A DNA stretch of 19,245 nt, taken from positions 5,770-25,014 of the forward strand of contig DAQW01000015.1 of assembly GCA_002503045.1 (NCBI GenBank), in the 5' to 3' direction. Below are positions 7,835-16,283 of the stretch, in pieces. The notes beneath the pieces are model-generated. The model was not told where the DNA came from. It did not search any database and worked only from the letters and a program-made list of their open reading frames with translations. Position 1 is the stretch's first letter. Each line of letters starts with the position of its first letter. Origin of the DNA: Euryarchaeota archaeon UBA39 (GTDB lineage Archaea > Thermoplasmatota > Poseidoniia > Poseidoniales > Thalassarchaeaceae). Made by a program: the position numbers and the translations under genes.

Positions 7835-8611
7835 ATGAATCAGCGTCATCTCCATCTGGAGCATGATGGAAAGCTGCTACTGGTTGATGCTGATGGGCAT
7901 GGCCCACAAATCCCAATCCCTGGCCGAACTGATACAGGAAAAGATGGATGGAATATTCGTTTACCTACAGAAAAAGAAGTAGAGAAAATGGGGATCAAAT
8001 GGAATCAAAAACGAATCAATACTATGGATGACGGAAAAAATATCCATACTGTTATCTATGCAACTCCGATTATTGATTGGCCCGCAAACTGGGCATGGAA
8101 AGACCATGTCATTTCTGACTCTGGAGTCCATCCTTTAGCCAGAGAATCTGTATATCGAACTATGCATCGACTTGTATCAAAAGTAATCATCAGAGATAAT
8201 CTGGGAAACGTTCTCTTGGGTAAAGTTCTGAGGGGGCATTTCAAAGGTTTTTGGACACTACCTGGAGGGTATCTCGATTATTCTGAACACCCTCGAATAG
8301 GTGCAATCAGAGAAGCATATGAGGAGATGGGAATTGATATTGTAATTGCTGATCCAATGGGTGAATCAGGTGAGGTTCACCCTGGCGATAACTTCTGCCA
8401 TATCCAAGAACGTATTTTTAGCGGTGAGGGAATTCAATATGTTTCATTCACATATCTTGTCGATTTGAACAAACGCCCAGAGATAAGTCCAAAACCAGAT
8501 GAAATAGAAGAAGGTGGATGGTTTTCACTTGAGGATGCAATTCAAAGAGCCGCATCAATTTTTGATAAAGAAGCATTAGAAGCATTGCAACGATTAGAGG
8601 GTGAATCATGA
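7835..8611 (+). CDS. Nudix hydrolase with an N-terminal extension
   Basis: This 258-residue protein carries a perfect Nudix box at residues 145-167 (G-x5-E-x7-REAYEEMGI), the Mg2+-binding catalytic helix of enzymes that hydrolyse nucleoside diphosphates linked to another group. The Nudix fold spans ~113-250. The first ~110 residues are an extension without an obvious zinc ribbon; it is rich in His, Asp and Trp (for example DWPANWAW at 81-88), so it is not the NudC type with four cysteines. The substrate cannot be read from the sequence; the acidic and Tyr-rich surroundings do not match a subfamily I know. GGGGC abuts the ATG. The stop overlaps the start of the next gene as ATGA, implying coupled translation with a six-TM protein. 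Confidence 0.88.
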   Translation: MNQRHLHLEHDGKLLLVDADGHGPQIPIPGRTDTGKDGWNIRLPTEKEVEKMGIKWNQKRINTMDDGKNIHTVIYATPIIDWPANWAWKDHVISDSGVHPLARESVYRTMHRLVSKVIIRDNLGNVLLGKVLRGHFKGFWTLPGGYLDYSEHPRIGAIREAYEEMGIDIVIADPMGESGEVHPGDNFCHIQERIFSGEGIQYVSFTYLVDLNKRPEISPKPDEIEEGGWFSLEDAIQRAASIFDKEALEALQRLEGES

Positions 8612-9306
8612 ATCTCCAACAAGCCATTCAGAAATACCATCTTCGCGCATTAGTAACATGTACAATAATCACTTCGATAATCACTCAGTTTCTGATGCAA
8701 ATTGGAGGCGGACCAAGAGAAAATGAATTTGATTTATCAGATGCATTCGAACCATTTATTGATGAATTTATTTTCACGGGATTACCTCCATTTATTTCAT
8801 CCGGTGGGGTTTTCGCACCTGAAATTTATGTATTCCAAATTGGATTTACGATTTCTGGATTCCTCATTCTTTCGCTAGTAATTCGACTACATGGGAAGAA
8901 TGGTGTACTTTCGTTTGATGGATCAAAATCTAGGATAATCTCAGCAATATCGGGAACAATAGTTGGATTATCATTGGTAAGTATTGTACATTTTTCGTTT
9001 ATTGAAGATCCTTTAATACATTCATATTTTGCTGGAGCGATTTTTTCAGGAGCTCTAGTGTGGTTAGGTAGTGTACACATTGCAACCCAAATGTTTGAAG
9101 ATAATGCACCAATATTTGGAATTGAAGAATCTAAATTACGAACATACAGCCTAGGAGTTGCAATATTATGTTGGTTAATTATGCCAATTCCACTATACTT
9201 GATGAAATTACAATTCGCTGCTTTGATTGAATGGGCAATGATGTTATCACTTCAATTCGGCCTCCTATCTCTCGAATCGATATTGGAAACACATACAAAA
9301 AAGTAA
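8608..9306 (+). CDS. Six-TM protein resembling the Frag1/DRAM/Sfk1 family
   Basis: This 232-residue protein has six hydrophobic segments at about 13-33, 72-95, 106-130, 138-161, 177-198 and 204-226. A 38-residue loop follows the first helix and ends in SSGGVFAPE, comparable to the S-x-TG-x-PPE loop of Frag1/DRAM/Sfk1 proteins. The fourth helix starts with IHSYFAGAIFSG (compare VH-x-x-GA-x-x-FF), and the last begins with an EW pair, both also typical of that family. The assignment is by resemblance and not certain. Family members in eukaryotes act in membrane trafficking and autophagy; the prokaryotic role is unknown. It overlaps the Nudix gene by four bases, with GAGGG just before its ATG. 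Confidence 0.62.
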   Translation: MNLQQAIQKYHLRALVTCTIITSIITQFLMQIGGGPRENEFDLSDAFEPFIDEFIFTGLPPFISSGGVFAPEIYVFQIGFTISGFLILSLVIRLHGKNGVLSFDGSKSRIISAISGTIVGLSLVSIVHFSFIEDPLIHSYFAGAIFSGALVWLGSVHIATQMFEDNAPIFGIEESKLRTYSLGVAILCWLIMPIPLYLMKLQFAALIEWAMMLSLQFGLLSLESILETHTKK

Positions 9307-9346
9307 GAATTTAGGGCGGATTGTTTTTCATCTACTCTGTAGGGCA

Positions 9347-10303
9347 ATGAACATGAAGCACCTCCAAGCAGTATTGGTGGTGATGCTTCTACTCTCTTTT
9401 TGTTTATCTGGATGCCTTAGTGAGAAAGATACAATTCCTGACGAAGAACAAAATGATAATTTCGAGGTAGAACTTTTGGAAGAAAATTGTTTTGTTTTTG
9501 ATGGGCTAGAAAGGTGTTGGTTCACTTTGCTGCCCTCCACTTATTCTGCCAATAAATCATATCCACTAGTTGTCGATATGCACGGTTACACTGGAACTAA
9601 TTATGGGCATTTAAATTACTCAGAATTTGATCGAATTTCAGAACAACATGATATTATTGTCGTTTATCCCCAAGGTTATCAAAATTCTTGGAACGCTGGT
9701 TGGTGTTGCGGAGCGGCACATTATGAAGGAATTGACGATGTAGGATTCATCCTAAACATGGTGGAGTATATTTCTCAAAATTACTCGATTAATCATTCGA
9801 AAATTTACGCCTCCGGGCATTCTAATGGATGTGCAATGACTCAAAAATTAGCCAATGAAGCAAGCCACATTTTCGCAGCAGGAGGTTGTATGGCACTATA
9901 CTTGTTAGAGGATGAAGATCCTTCATTTAGCCCTACACCCATCATTGAAGTCCATGGAATTCTTGATGTTGTAATCCCCTATTCTAATTCACATAGCTCA
10001 TCAGTTATTTTCGATAGTTCATTGGTAGGAGATGAAGGTGCGTTACAAAATATTGCAAACTGGGCAAATATGAACGGTTGTTCAGAGACATTTCCTGAAA
10101 TGATTGAAGAAAATTCAGATTACTCTGTGCAAGGATATACAGATTGTAATGAAGACGTAGAAGTCTTACTAGTGACACTACATTTGGCAGATCATAACCC
10201 ATACCCTTCAGCTAATCCAACTGGAATAGATACTACTCAGATGGTATGGGACTTCATGGATCGATTTACACTAGAACCTGAAGGAGAAATTTCAGGAAAT
10301 TAA
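9347..10303 (+). CDS. Secreted lipoprotein esterase, LpqC / PHB-depolymerase-like
   Basis: This is an exported alpha/beta hydrolase. A lipoprotein signal peptide ends in LSGC at 20-23, followed by an acidic linker, so the mature protein should be tethered at Cys23 outside the membrane. The catalytic domain resembles the LpqC family of polyhydroxybutyrate depolymerases and feruloyl esterases: oxyanion region DMHGYTG at 77-83, WNAGWCCG at 115-122, DDVGF at 130-134, nucleophile Ser159 in GHSNG, Asp207 in HGILD, and a probable His in LADHNPYP near the end. The family usually has GHTWPG there, so the His region is divergent. ATG 9353 is an alternative start with more ordinary spacing from AGGG (9341-9344). 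Extracellular ester cleavage of plant or algal polymers or polyesters is inferred. The TAA overlaps the convergent alaS stop. Confidence 0.85.
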   Translation: MNMKHLQAVLVVMLLLSFCLSGCLSEKDTIPDEEQNDNFEVELLEENCFVFDGLERCWFTLLPSTYSANKSYPLVVDMHGYTGTNYGHLNYSEFDRISEQHDIIVVYPQGYQNSWNAGWCCGAAHYEGIDDVGFILNMVEYISQNYSINHSKIYASGHSNGCAMTQKLANEASHIFAAGGCMALYLLEDEDPSFSPTPIIEVHGILDVVIPYSNSHSSSVIFDSSLVGDEGALQNIANWANMNGCSETFPEMIEENSDYSVQGYTDCNEDVEVLLVTLHLADHNPYPSANPTGIDTTQMVWDFMDRFTLEPEGEISGN

Positions 10304-13158
10304 ATGCCAAGCAATTGTCTAGCAGCATCCAATGAGGCTTCAATTCCCTCCGAATTAGAACCTCCAGCCTGAGCATAAGTTGGACGCCCCCCTCCTCCTC
10401 CAGAAATATGAGGAGCAATTTCTCGAATTAATGAAGAAGCATCTACTCTTTCAGCAGCAATAGTATTCTCAGTTGCAGCAACAAGCAACTTCCCCCCGCC
10501 ATCACGACTCCCGAGAACTGCCACAGTAGGTATTGATGAATCAAGTGTTAATTCCTTAATCATGGCCTGCATCTGTTTCATACCTCCATCAACTTCCATC
10601 ACTACAATTCTCACTCCATCTACATCTGCGGTATTATTTCCTCCACCTGATGTACGTAATCTGACAATTTCTGCTTCAAGTGATTCAATTCGCTTCTTCT
10701 GATTCTTCCATTCAGTAAAGAAACGAGAAACTGCAGATGGCAAATCTTCTGGCTGAACACCAAGAACATCAGCCGCTCCTGTAAGAAGATCTTCCTGGCT
10801 CTTTGCATGCTCACGTGCTGCTGAACCCGCTAAGATGTGGAGTCTTTCAACACCATCTTGAACTAATGTAGAACGAATCACTCTAATGTAATCAACCATC
10901 CCTGCATCATCGTGATGAGTGCCACCACAGGCCTGAACATCAAAATCTCCAATCTTAATTACACGTATTTCCGAATGTTTAGGAGGACCCCCCTGATATA
11001 ATTCAAATCCAAACCTAGCATCAGCTTCTGCTCTTGGCAAAACTAGTTTTTCCACCTTAGGACTGGAAGCTACAACACTATTTGCTAAATCTTCGATAGA
11101 ATCCAAATCATTACGATTTAATCTACTATGGTGAGTAATATCTAATCTAGCATATCGTGCACCTTTGTTTGAACCAGCCTGCCAAACATGCCCACCTAGT
11201 ACTTCACGAGCTGCTCCTCCAACAATATGTACTGCAGTATGATGATCCATCAATTGCTTTCTTCGATTCCAATCCAATTCTCCTTGAATCGCACCAACAG
11301 GTAATGGCCCATCAGTGAGGTGAAGAATAACATCGTGAGATAATTGAGTGTCAAGTACCTTAACTGAAAGATCATTAGCATAAATTAGCCCCTGGTCTGC
11401 TAATTGACCACCCCCTTCAGGGTAGAAAAGAGTGCGATCTAGGATGATTACATGTGTGGCCACTCCTCCCGCCTCCGAACCGGAAGAAATTGAGTCGGAA
11501 ATTGGAATGCATTCAATCAATTTTGCATCGAATTGTACTTTTGATGTGTCACCATAATACAACCTCTCTGTTGGAGAAGAACCAGCGTGAATTGAACTAC
11601 CTTCAACAGATTTTGTTTTGGCTAAAACACGAACTTGTTCAGCATGTCGAGCCGCCATTTCTGCAGCGAAACCAACAGGTACAGATACGTTCTTCCAACC
11701 AGATTGATGAGCAATACTAACTACCATTTCAGGCTGTAACCCTCTCTCTTCTGCAAGTTTAAACAGAATTTGAGAGGGTATTTTTTCAGCATCATTTGAG
11801 ATATCTTTGAAGGCCGTACGAACAGCAGCTTCACCTGCTCTCAACATCTCTCTATAGCGAGCTTCCTCCAATGAAAGAATTGTCAGGATATTTTCTCTTT
11901 GCATTCCTGAAATTTGTCCAGTCATATTTACTTCTAAATGGTGATCTCCGATATCTTCCAACCCAATCGATAACCCAAGGTCATCTTTCATTCTACATGT
12001 TCGTCTAGCAATCATTCTGGCTAAATATCCAGCCTTAGAGTTTGAAGGAACTAAACCATCTGCCAACATATTGCAAAGTGCATGCATATGGTCAGGAATT
12101 GCATAGATGGATGAAAGAGGTTCGGTAATCGATTTCAATTGATCAACATTAAGAGATATTTTTCTTTCAGATAATCGCTCAATTAATCTATCATACAAGC
12201 GATCTACATCGGTTCCAACATCAATGTTGAGAATACCTGCCAGTCGGCTTAATTCAGAAAGAAGGACATTTACATCAACATCCCCTACGGAATTTAGTCG
12301 TGAGTCAAATGATGAAAGTTCTCTAAGCCAAGACACCGTTTCAGGGTAAATAGCCTCGTAAATTGTAGGAGTTCCAGCAGCAGCCCAACAAAATCGCTCA
12401 AGTCCGTAACCAGTATCAATAATTTGCAAAGGCATCTCACTATATTTGATCCCCTTAATCTCTACATCTCCATCTTCATCCTCATGAAGATTCATAAAAA
12501 CAAGAGTTGCTAACTCAAGTCCACCTACTATTACTTCAACGGCTGGACCAGCATTCCCACCACCTGACCATGGATTCTCGACATAAGATATCTCTAGCGG
12601 ATCGATGCCTAAATCTTGAGTAAATAATTCGTCACAAAAGCGGATTGTTTCATCAATCCAATAGTGTATATCTCCTTCTTGAGGACGATTGAAACAATGA
12701 TGCGCCATCATCTCAAATGTAGTAAGATGACGCCCGGACCTACCGACCGCTGCAACATCAGTCAAACGAATACAGGGTTGAGAAATTGTGAGTGGATTTG
12801 CTGGAGGTGGGACTTCTCCAGAAGTAACATGAGGTTGGAAATCTGCAATACTTGCTATTGTTAGATGAATGTCATCTCTCCATCTAGCAACTATTGGATA
12901 TGGATCAATTGCTGTATGTGAACGATCTTCAAAGAAGCGAATGAATGTGGCCCTCATTGCATCTTTCAACGCTTTACCTCGTTGATCAAAGCCTTTTACA
13001 ATTGGAGCACCGATGAAAGTATATTCATCTTCATCGGTATCTCCGCTAGTGGTTCTATCAGGATCTCTGGTCCAAAACCACAGCTCAGAAACTCTGCATT
13101 TTTTCCTTACAAATCCATTCTCATGGAAATATGGAGAATCGATGTCCCCGAACGCCAT
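10300..13158 (-). CDS. alaS: Alanyl-tRNA synthetase, archaeal type
   Basis: AlaRS attaches alanine to tRNA-Ala. The 952-residue protein has the archaeal layout: the aminoacylation core with PYPIVARWRDD from residue 86 and FQPHVTSG and GRHLTTFEMMAHH after it, a long helical middle, an editing domain with HTAVH (His640 and His644) and CGGTH (Cys744, His748) as zinc and editing ligands, then a coiled coil and the C-Ala domain with GGGGGRP near 920. The N-terminus is unusual: archaeal enzymes normally have four cysteines around FWT, but here only Cys21 remains, with Ser24, Ser38 and an acidic residue at the other places. ATG 13158 follows AGGTG at a six-base spacing; a GTG at 13185 is an alternative. 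The gene is divergent from rtcB across 116 bases with no clear TATA box. Confidence 0.96.
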   Translation of the reverse strand: MAFGDIDSPYFHENGFVRKKCRVSELWFWTRDPDRTTSGDTDEDEYTFIGAPIVKGFDQRGKALKDAMRATFIRFFEDRSHTAIDPYPIVARWRDDIHLTIASIADFQPHVTSGEVPPPANPLTISQPCIRLTDVAAVGRSGRHLTTFEMMAHHCFNRPQEGDIHYWIDETIRFCDELFTQDLGIDPLEISYVENPWSGGGNAGPAVEVIVGGLELATLVFMNLHEDEDGDVEIKGIKYSEMPLQIIDTGYGLERFCWAAAGTPTIYEAIYPETVSWLRELSSFDSRLNSVGDVDVNVLLSELSRLAGILNIDVGTDVDRLYDRLIERLSERKISLNVDQLKSITEPLSSIYAIPDHMHALCNMLADGLVPSNSKAGYLARMIARRTCRMKDDLGLSIGLEDIGDHHLEVNMTGQISGMQRENILTILSLEEARYREMLRAGEAAVRTAFKDISNDAEKIPSQILFKLAEERGLQPEMVVSIAHQSGWKNVSVPVGFAAEMAARHAEQVRVLAKTKSVEGSSIHAGSSPTERLYYGDTSKVQFDAKLIECIPISDSISSGSEAGGVATHVIILDRTLFYPEGGGQLADQGLIYANDLSVKVLDTQLSHDVILHLTDGPLPVGAIQGELDWNRRKQLMDHHTAVHIVGGAAREVLGGHVWQAGSNKGARYARLDITHHSRLNRNDLDSIEDLANSVVASSPKVEKLVLPRAEADARFGFELYQGGPPKHSEIRVIKIGDFDVQACGGTHHDDAGMVDYIRVIRSTLVQDGVERLHILAGSAAREHAKSQEDLLTGAADVLGVQPEDLPSAVSRFFTEWKNQKKRIESLEAEIVRLRTSGGGNNTADVDGVRIVVMEVDGGMKQMQAMIKELTLDSSIPTVAVLGSRDGGGKLLVAATENTIAAERVDASSLIREIAPHISGGGGGRPTYAQAGGSNSEGIEASLDAARQLLGI

Positions 13159-13274
13159 GCTAACACCTTGATGTCCCACGGACACACTCCCGGCACTTCA
13201 AGCCAACCTGCAAACACGTCTAGAAGTGCTATTCTAAGCGCAATCGACATGTATGCCATCAAACGCGGAAGGGC

Positions 13275-14753
13275 ATGGATGAACCAACATGGAAGGCACA
13301 TGCAATCCGTGAAGACGAATCCACAGTTCGAATCAAACAACATGGTTCTATGGAAACCGATGCAATGATGGTTGCAGATGAAAAACTATGGAATGACCTT
13401 GTGGACGATAGATCACCCCAACAGGTAGTCAATACTGCTTGTATGCCTGGGATAGTTGGAGAAGCTTGGGCGATGGCTGATTGGCACTATGGTTATGGAT
13501 TCCCAATTGGAGGTGTTGTTGCAACTGATATTGAAGCCGGAGAACAGGGAGGAGCTATTTCCCCTGGAGGAGTAGGGTTTGACATCAATTGTGGTGTACG
13601 TTTACTTTCAATTGATTTAGATGCGCCAAAGGGGGATGATCGAAAAGAATGGGCGCGCAGAATTTTCAATGCTATTCCTGCAGGTGCTTCGTCTAAAGGA
13701 GGAGTAAATATCTCAGAAACCGAACTGAGTTCGATTCTGTCTGGAGGTGCTTCGGCTGCCGTTGACTTAGGTCTTGGCGAAGATAGAGACCTACATTCTA
13801 TCGAAAGTTATGGGCTCTTAGACACTGATGAATATGCAGTCTCTGAACGTGCATTACAGAGAGGGTTGCGTGCTCTTGGGACACTAGGAAGTGGAAATCA
13901 CTTTCTAGAATTACAAATGGTAGACAAAGTTGTTGATGAAGAGGCAGCCGCAGCATTCGGCCTTGTTGAAGGTGGGCTGACAGCAATGATTCATACTGGG
14001 TCCCGAGGATTGGGACACCAAGTGTGTAGTGAACACGTAGATCAAATCGAACAACAATATCGCAAAGATGGAGGAAAATGGGTGGCAGACCATTGGGGGT
14101 ATTCGTTACCAGATCGCCAACTTGCTGCCGCGCCAATCCATAGCAAGGAAGGGGCAGCCTATCTCGATGCGATGCATGCTGCAGGGAACTATGCCTTTGC
14201 AAATCGGTCAGCATTAACTCAAAGACTTAGGAAAACATTACGCAAGATTACAGGTAGAGAAGCAGATGTAGAAGTAGTATACGATGTTAGCCACAATATT
14301 GCAAAAATAGAAGATCATATAGTTCATGGGAAAACGTGCAAATGTTGTGTTCATCGTAAGGGTGCCACTAGAGCATTAGGTGGAGATCATCCAGAACTTA
14401 TGTCAAAGTATGGATCGATTGGTCAACCGGTTTTGGTACCAGGAGACATGGGAACTGCATCATGGGTATTGGCAGGACCTCGAAGTGGATCGAATAGGGC
14501 TTTTGCATCATCATGTCATGGAGCTGGGAGGAGAATGTCTAGGAAGGCTGCCAGAGATAGTATCAATTCAGAAGATTTGCTCTCATCTCTATCATCTAAA
14601 GGCATTGAAGTTAGAGCAAGAACTCCATCAATAGTTGCCGAAGAAGCCCCCGCGGCATACAAGGACGTAGATGATGTGATTCATCTAACAAATAACGCAA
14701 ATCTGGCTAGGCCTGTCGCAAGATTAACTCCGATTGCCGTGATTAAAGGTTAA
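13275..14753 (+). CDS. rtcB: RNA-splicing ligase RtcB
   Basis: RtcB joins 2',3'-cyclic phosphate (or 3'-phosphate) and 5'-OH RNA ends using GTP and Mn2+; in archaea it seals tRNA exons after intron removal. The 492-residue length fits the archaeal enzyme, and no intein is inserted. Motifs are in order: GFDINCGVR at 101-109 with metal ligands Asp103 and Cys106, LGSGNHF at 204-210, MIHTGSRG at 238-245, DVSHNIAK at 337-344, VHRKGATRA at 359-367, VPGDMGTASWVL at 388-399, and the guanylylated His415 in SCHGAGRR. A short cysteine group (CKCC, 355-358) precedes the VHRKG motif. GGAAGGGC abuts the ATG. The gene is divergent from alaS; the two share only a link to tRNA biology. Confidence 0.96.
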   Translation: MDEPTWKAHAIREDESTVRIKQHGSMETDAMMVADEKLWNDLVDDRSPQQVVNTACMPGIVGEAWAMADWHYGYGFPIGGVVATDIEAGEQGGAISPGGVGFDINCGVRLLSIDLDAPKGDDRKEWARRIFNAIPAGASSKGGVNISETELSSILSGGASAAVDLGLGEDRDLHSIESYGLLDTDEYAVSERALQRGLRALGTLGSGNHFLELQMVDKVVDEEAAAAFGLVEGGLTAMIHTGSRGLGHQVCSEHVDQIEQQYRKDGGKWVADHWGYSLPDRQLAAAPIHSKEGAAYLDAMHAAGNYAFANRSALTQRLRKTLRKITGREADVEVVYDVSHNIAKIEDHIVHGKTCKCCVHRKGATRALGGDHPELMSKYGSIGQPVLVPGDMGTASWVLAGPRSGSNRAFASSCHGAGRRMSRKAARDSINSEDLLSSLSSKGIEVRARTPSIVAEEAPAAYKDVDDVIHLTNNANLARPVARLTPIAVIKG

Positions 14754-14754
14754 T

Positions 14755-15294
14755 TCACTTCTGACGATACTCTAAACGAATAATATCAGATTGGCCATTC
14801 AATTGTTCATTCCAGAAATCTTCGATAACTTCTCCGTTTCTAGTTGCAACAATCTCATGTGTATCGTCAACTTGATCCCAAGCCCCATATGCTTGAGGGA
14901 ATTCTTCATCCCAAATCATGAACCAATGCTTCATTGAGATATTAATTTGGAATGGAGTCTCGACGTGAAGGTAAGCAGTTACCTCCTGTGCAGAAGCACC
15001 TTCTCCATAGGGTCGAGCATCATGAGTATGAACGAATCGCATGCAGCCATCGGTGCTACCTGATCCTTCATTCTCTAATGGAGCGATTTGCTGTAAATCA
15101 CCATTTTCATCAGCAATCCAAATATCAAGATATACGTGATCATGAGTGACAGCAGAACTATGCCCATTAAGACACCCATCCTTGATTCTTTCATCATCCG
15201 TAGTGACTCCAAAATCTTCGAAAACTAATGAGACCGCAACAAAACCAACGAATACAATTACTGCCGCAATGAGTATACTCTTCTCGGAGACCAT
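14755..15294 (-). CDS. Membrane-anchored extracytoplasmic protein with HTHD motif
   Basis: This 179-residue protein has one N-terminal hydrophobic anchor (residues ~5-25) and then a soluble domain, probably outside the cell. The domain carries HDHVYLDIWI at 51-60, a CMRFVHTHD block ending at 92, LHVETP at 109-114 and a KHWFMIWDEEF block at 122-132. From memory this resembles short secreted proteins in cyanobacteria and Thaumarchaeota with the pattern H-x-H-x-L-x-I, LHTHD, IHVES and FFDIWG; I know no assigned function. The clustered His residues and Cys41/Cys84 suggest metal binding or a disulfide, which is inference. The open frame begins at a TTG at 15336, but ATG 15294 directly before the anchor is the better start. 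It is convergent with rtcB (one base between the genes) and divergent from the glycosylase gene. Confidence 0.75.
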   Translation of the reverse strand: MVSEKSILIAAVIVFVGFVAVSLVFEDFGVTTDDERIKDGCLNGHSSAVTHDHVYLDIWIADENGDLQQIAPLENEGSGSTDGCMRFVHTHDARPYGEGASAQEVTAYLHVETPFQINISMKHWFMIWDEEFPQAYGAWDQVDDTHEIVATRNGEVIEDFWNEQLNGQSDIIRLEYRQK

Positions 15295-15304
15295 GTACTG
15301 CGGA

Positions 15305-15322
15305 CATAGGCGAGTGTTTTCA
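15305..15322 (+). promoter_or_regulatory. Possible promoter element upstream of the DNA glycosylase gene
   Basis: CATAGGCGAG followed by TTTTCA lies in the gap between the HTHD gene and the glycosylase gene, with ATAGGCG starting 41 bases before the ATG. ATAGGCGAG is identical to the sequence at 1231-1239 before the IDI-GGPPS gene. The promoter role is inferred from recurrence and position. Confidence 0.3.
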
Positions 15323-15346
15323 AAGGAACGGCCCAAATAAACGATA

Positions 15347-15973
15347 ATGAGAGGTCCACGAACATCTCCAATTTGGTGGGAAGATGCAAAGACTCATCTT
15401 AGAAATGTAGATTCAAAAATGGGTCAAATAATAGATTCAGTAGAATTTCCGCCACTTCAAGGATTTGGAGATATTGTTATTACATTGTGTAATGCAGTAG
15501 TTGGGCAACAAATTTCTTCCAAGGCTGCAGAATCAATATGGACTCGATTCATTGATTTGATCGGTGGAGAATTCAATTCAAATATCGTAATACAGTTAGA
15601 TGAACATTCATTGAGAAATGTCGGTCTATCAAGAATGAAAATTAGGACATTGAAAGAAATATGTGAATGCGCTGAATTCCTTAGAACAGTTGAATGGGAA
15701 TTACTAACTGAAGAAGATATACAATCAATCCTGACCAAAACATGGGGAGTTGGCCCATGGACAGCTCAAATGGCAATGATTTTCTCACTTCATTTACCAG
15801 ATATTTTTCCTGAAAAGGATATTGGGATAATAAGATCCATAGAGGCTATGCAAGGTAAAAAGGATATTAATCAAATTGAATTGTTGAATTTTGCTGAAAT
15901 ATGGAGACCATACAGAACATGTGCAGTATGGTACCTTTGGCGACAACACGATGCAGATCCAGTGTTATACTGA
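15347..15973 (+). CDS. DNA-3-methyladenine glycosylase, HhH-GPD (AlkA-like)
   Basis: This is a base-excision repair enzyme that removes alkylated purines. The 208-residue protein matches the short archaeal and bacterial AlkA-like form without the N-terminal domain of E. coli AlkA. Visible features are VGQQIS at 52-57 in the substrate pocket, the helix-hairpin-helix with GVGPWTAQ at 134-141, and the catalytic Asp158 in FPEKDIG. No Cys4 iron-sulfur cluster follows, which separates it from the Nth and MutY type. The ATG at 15347 lacks a purine-rich ribosome site; AT-rich sequence lies directly before it, so a short or absent leader is possible. Its stop codon is immediately adjacent to the stop of the convergent small coiled-coil gene. 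Confidence 0.9.
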   Translation: MRGPRTSPIWWEDAKTHLRNVDSKMGQIIDSVEFPPLQGFGDIVITLCNAVVGQQISSKAAESIWTRFIDLIGGEFNSNIVIQLDEHSLRNVGLSRMKIRTLKEICECAEFLRTVEWELLTEEDIQSILTKTWGVGPWTAQMAMIFSLHLPDIFPEKDIGIIRSIEAMQGKKDINQIELLNFAEIWRPYRTCAVWYLWRQHDADPVLY

Positions 15974-16162
15974 TTACATACTGAATCTTCGCTTTGGATG
16001 ATTGGGTATCATAGGAGCAGCCCCAGTTTGAATGCCATCGGCTTCTTGCATAATAATGGTAAGAAGTGTGTGTACTAACTCCCTTAATTCTTCGACTTCC
16101 GAACGTAATTCATCCATAGATTCGCCAGCATGTGACGTCTTATGCTTCCCTGTAACTGTCAT
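15974..16162 (-). CDS. Small coiled-coil protein, unknown function
   Basis: This is a 62-residue protein. Residues 16-41 form a clear heptad-like coiled coil (MDELRSEVEELRELVHTLL), flanked by a basic N-terminus (KHKT) and a Pro- and Arg-containing tail. It is preceded by GGATGGGATT at a plausible ribosome-site distance and by a TTTATAGACC sequence about 55 bases upstream. It fills the space between the glycosylase gene and tRNA-Thr with no base between its stop and the glycosylase stop, which suggests a real gene. No function can be assigned. An internal ATG (16117) is a less likely start. Confidence 0.6.
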   Translation of the reverse strand: MTVTGKHKTSHAGESMDELRSEVEELRELVHTLLTIIMQEADGIQTGAAPMIPNHPKRRFSM

Positions 16163-16213
16163 TTTAATCCCATCCGAGGGAGTTATCCCTCAAGGCTAAC
16201 GCCCGATGTTTAG

Positions 16214-16223
16214 GGTCTATAAA
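16214..16223 (-). promoter_or_regulatory. Possible TATA box of the small coiled-coil gene
   Basis: TTTATAGACC on the minus strand is a good archaeal TATA-box match, about 55 bases before the start at 16162. It would give a leader of roughly 30 bases. Confidence 0.35.
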
Positions 16224-16261
16224 CTTGCAAGAATGTTCATTCTTGATATGCAGTTTCTAAC

Positions 16262-16266
16262 AAAAA
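16262..16266 (-). terminator. T-run downstream of tRNA-Thr
   Basis: A run of five T (TATTTTTG on the minus strand) lies about 18 bases after the tRNA-Thr 3' end. Oligo-T runs end transcription in archaea; no hairpin is evident. Confidence 0.3.
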
Positions 16267-16283
16267 TACTGACAAGCCGAGAG

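Noticed and set aside
13798..14214. 138-codon open frame on the minus strand
   Set aside because: It is antisense to the conserved core of rtcB and is a codon-bias shadow.
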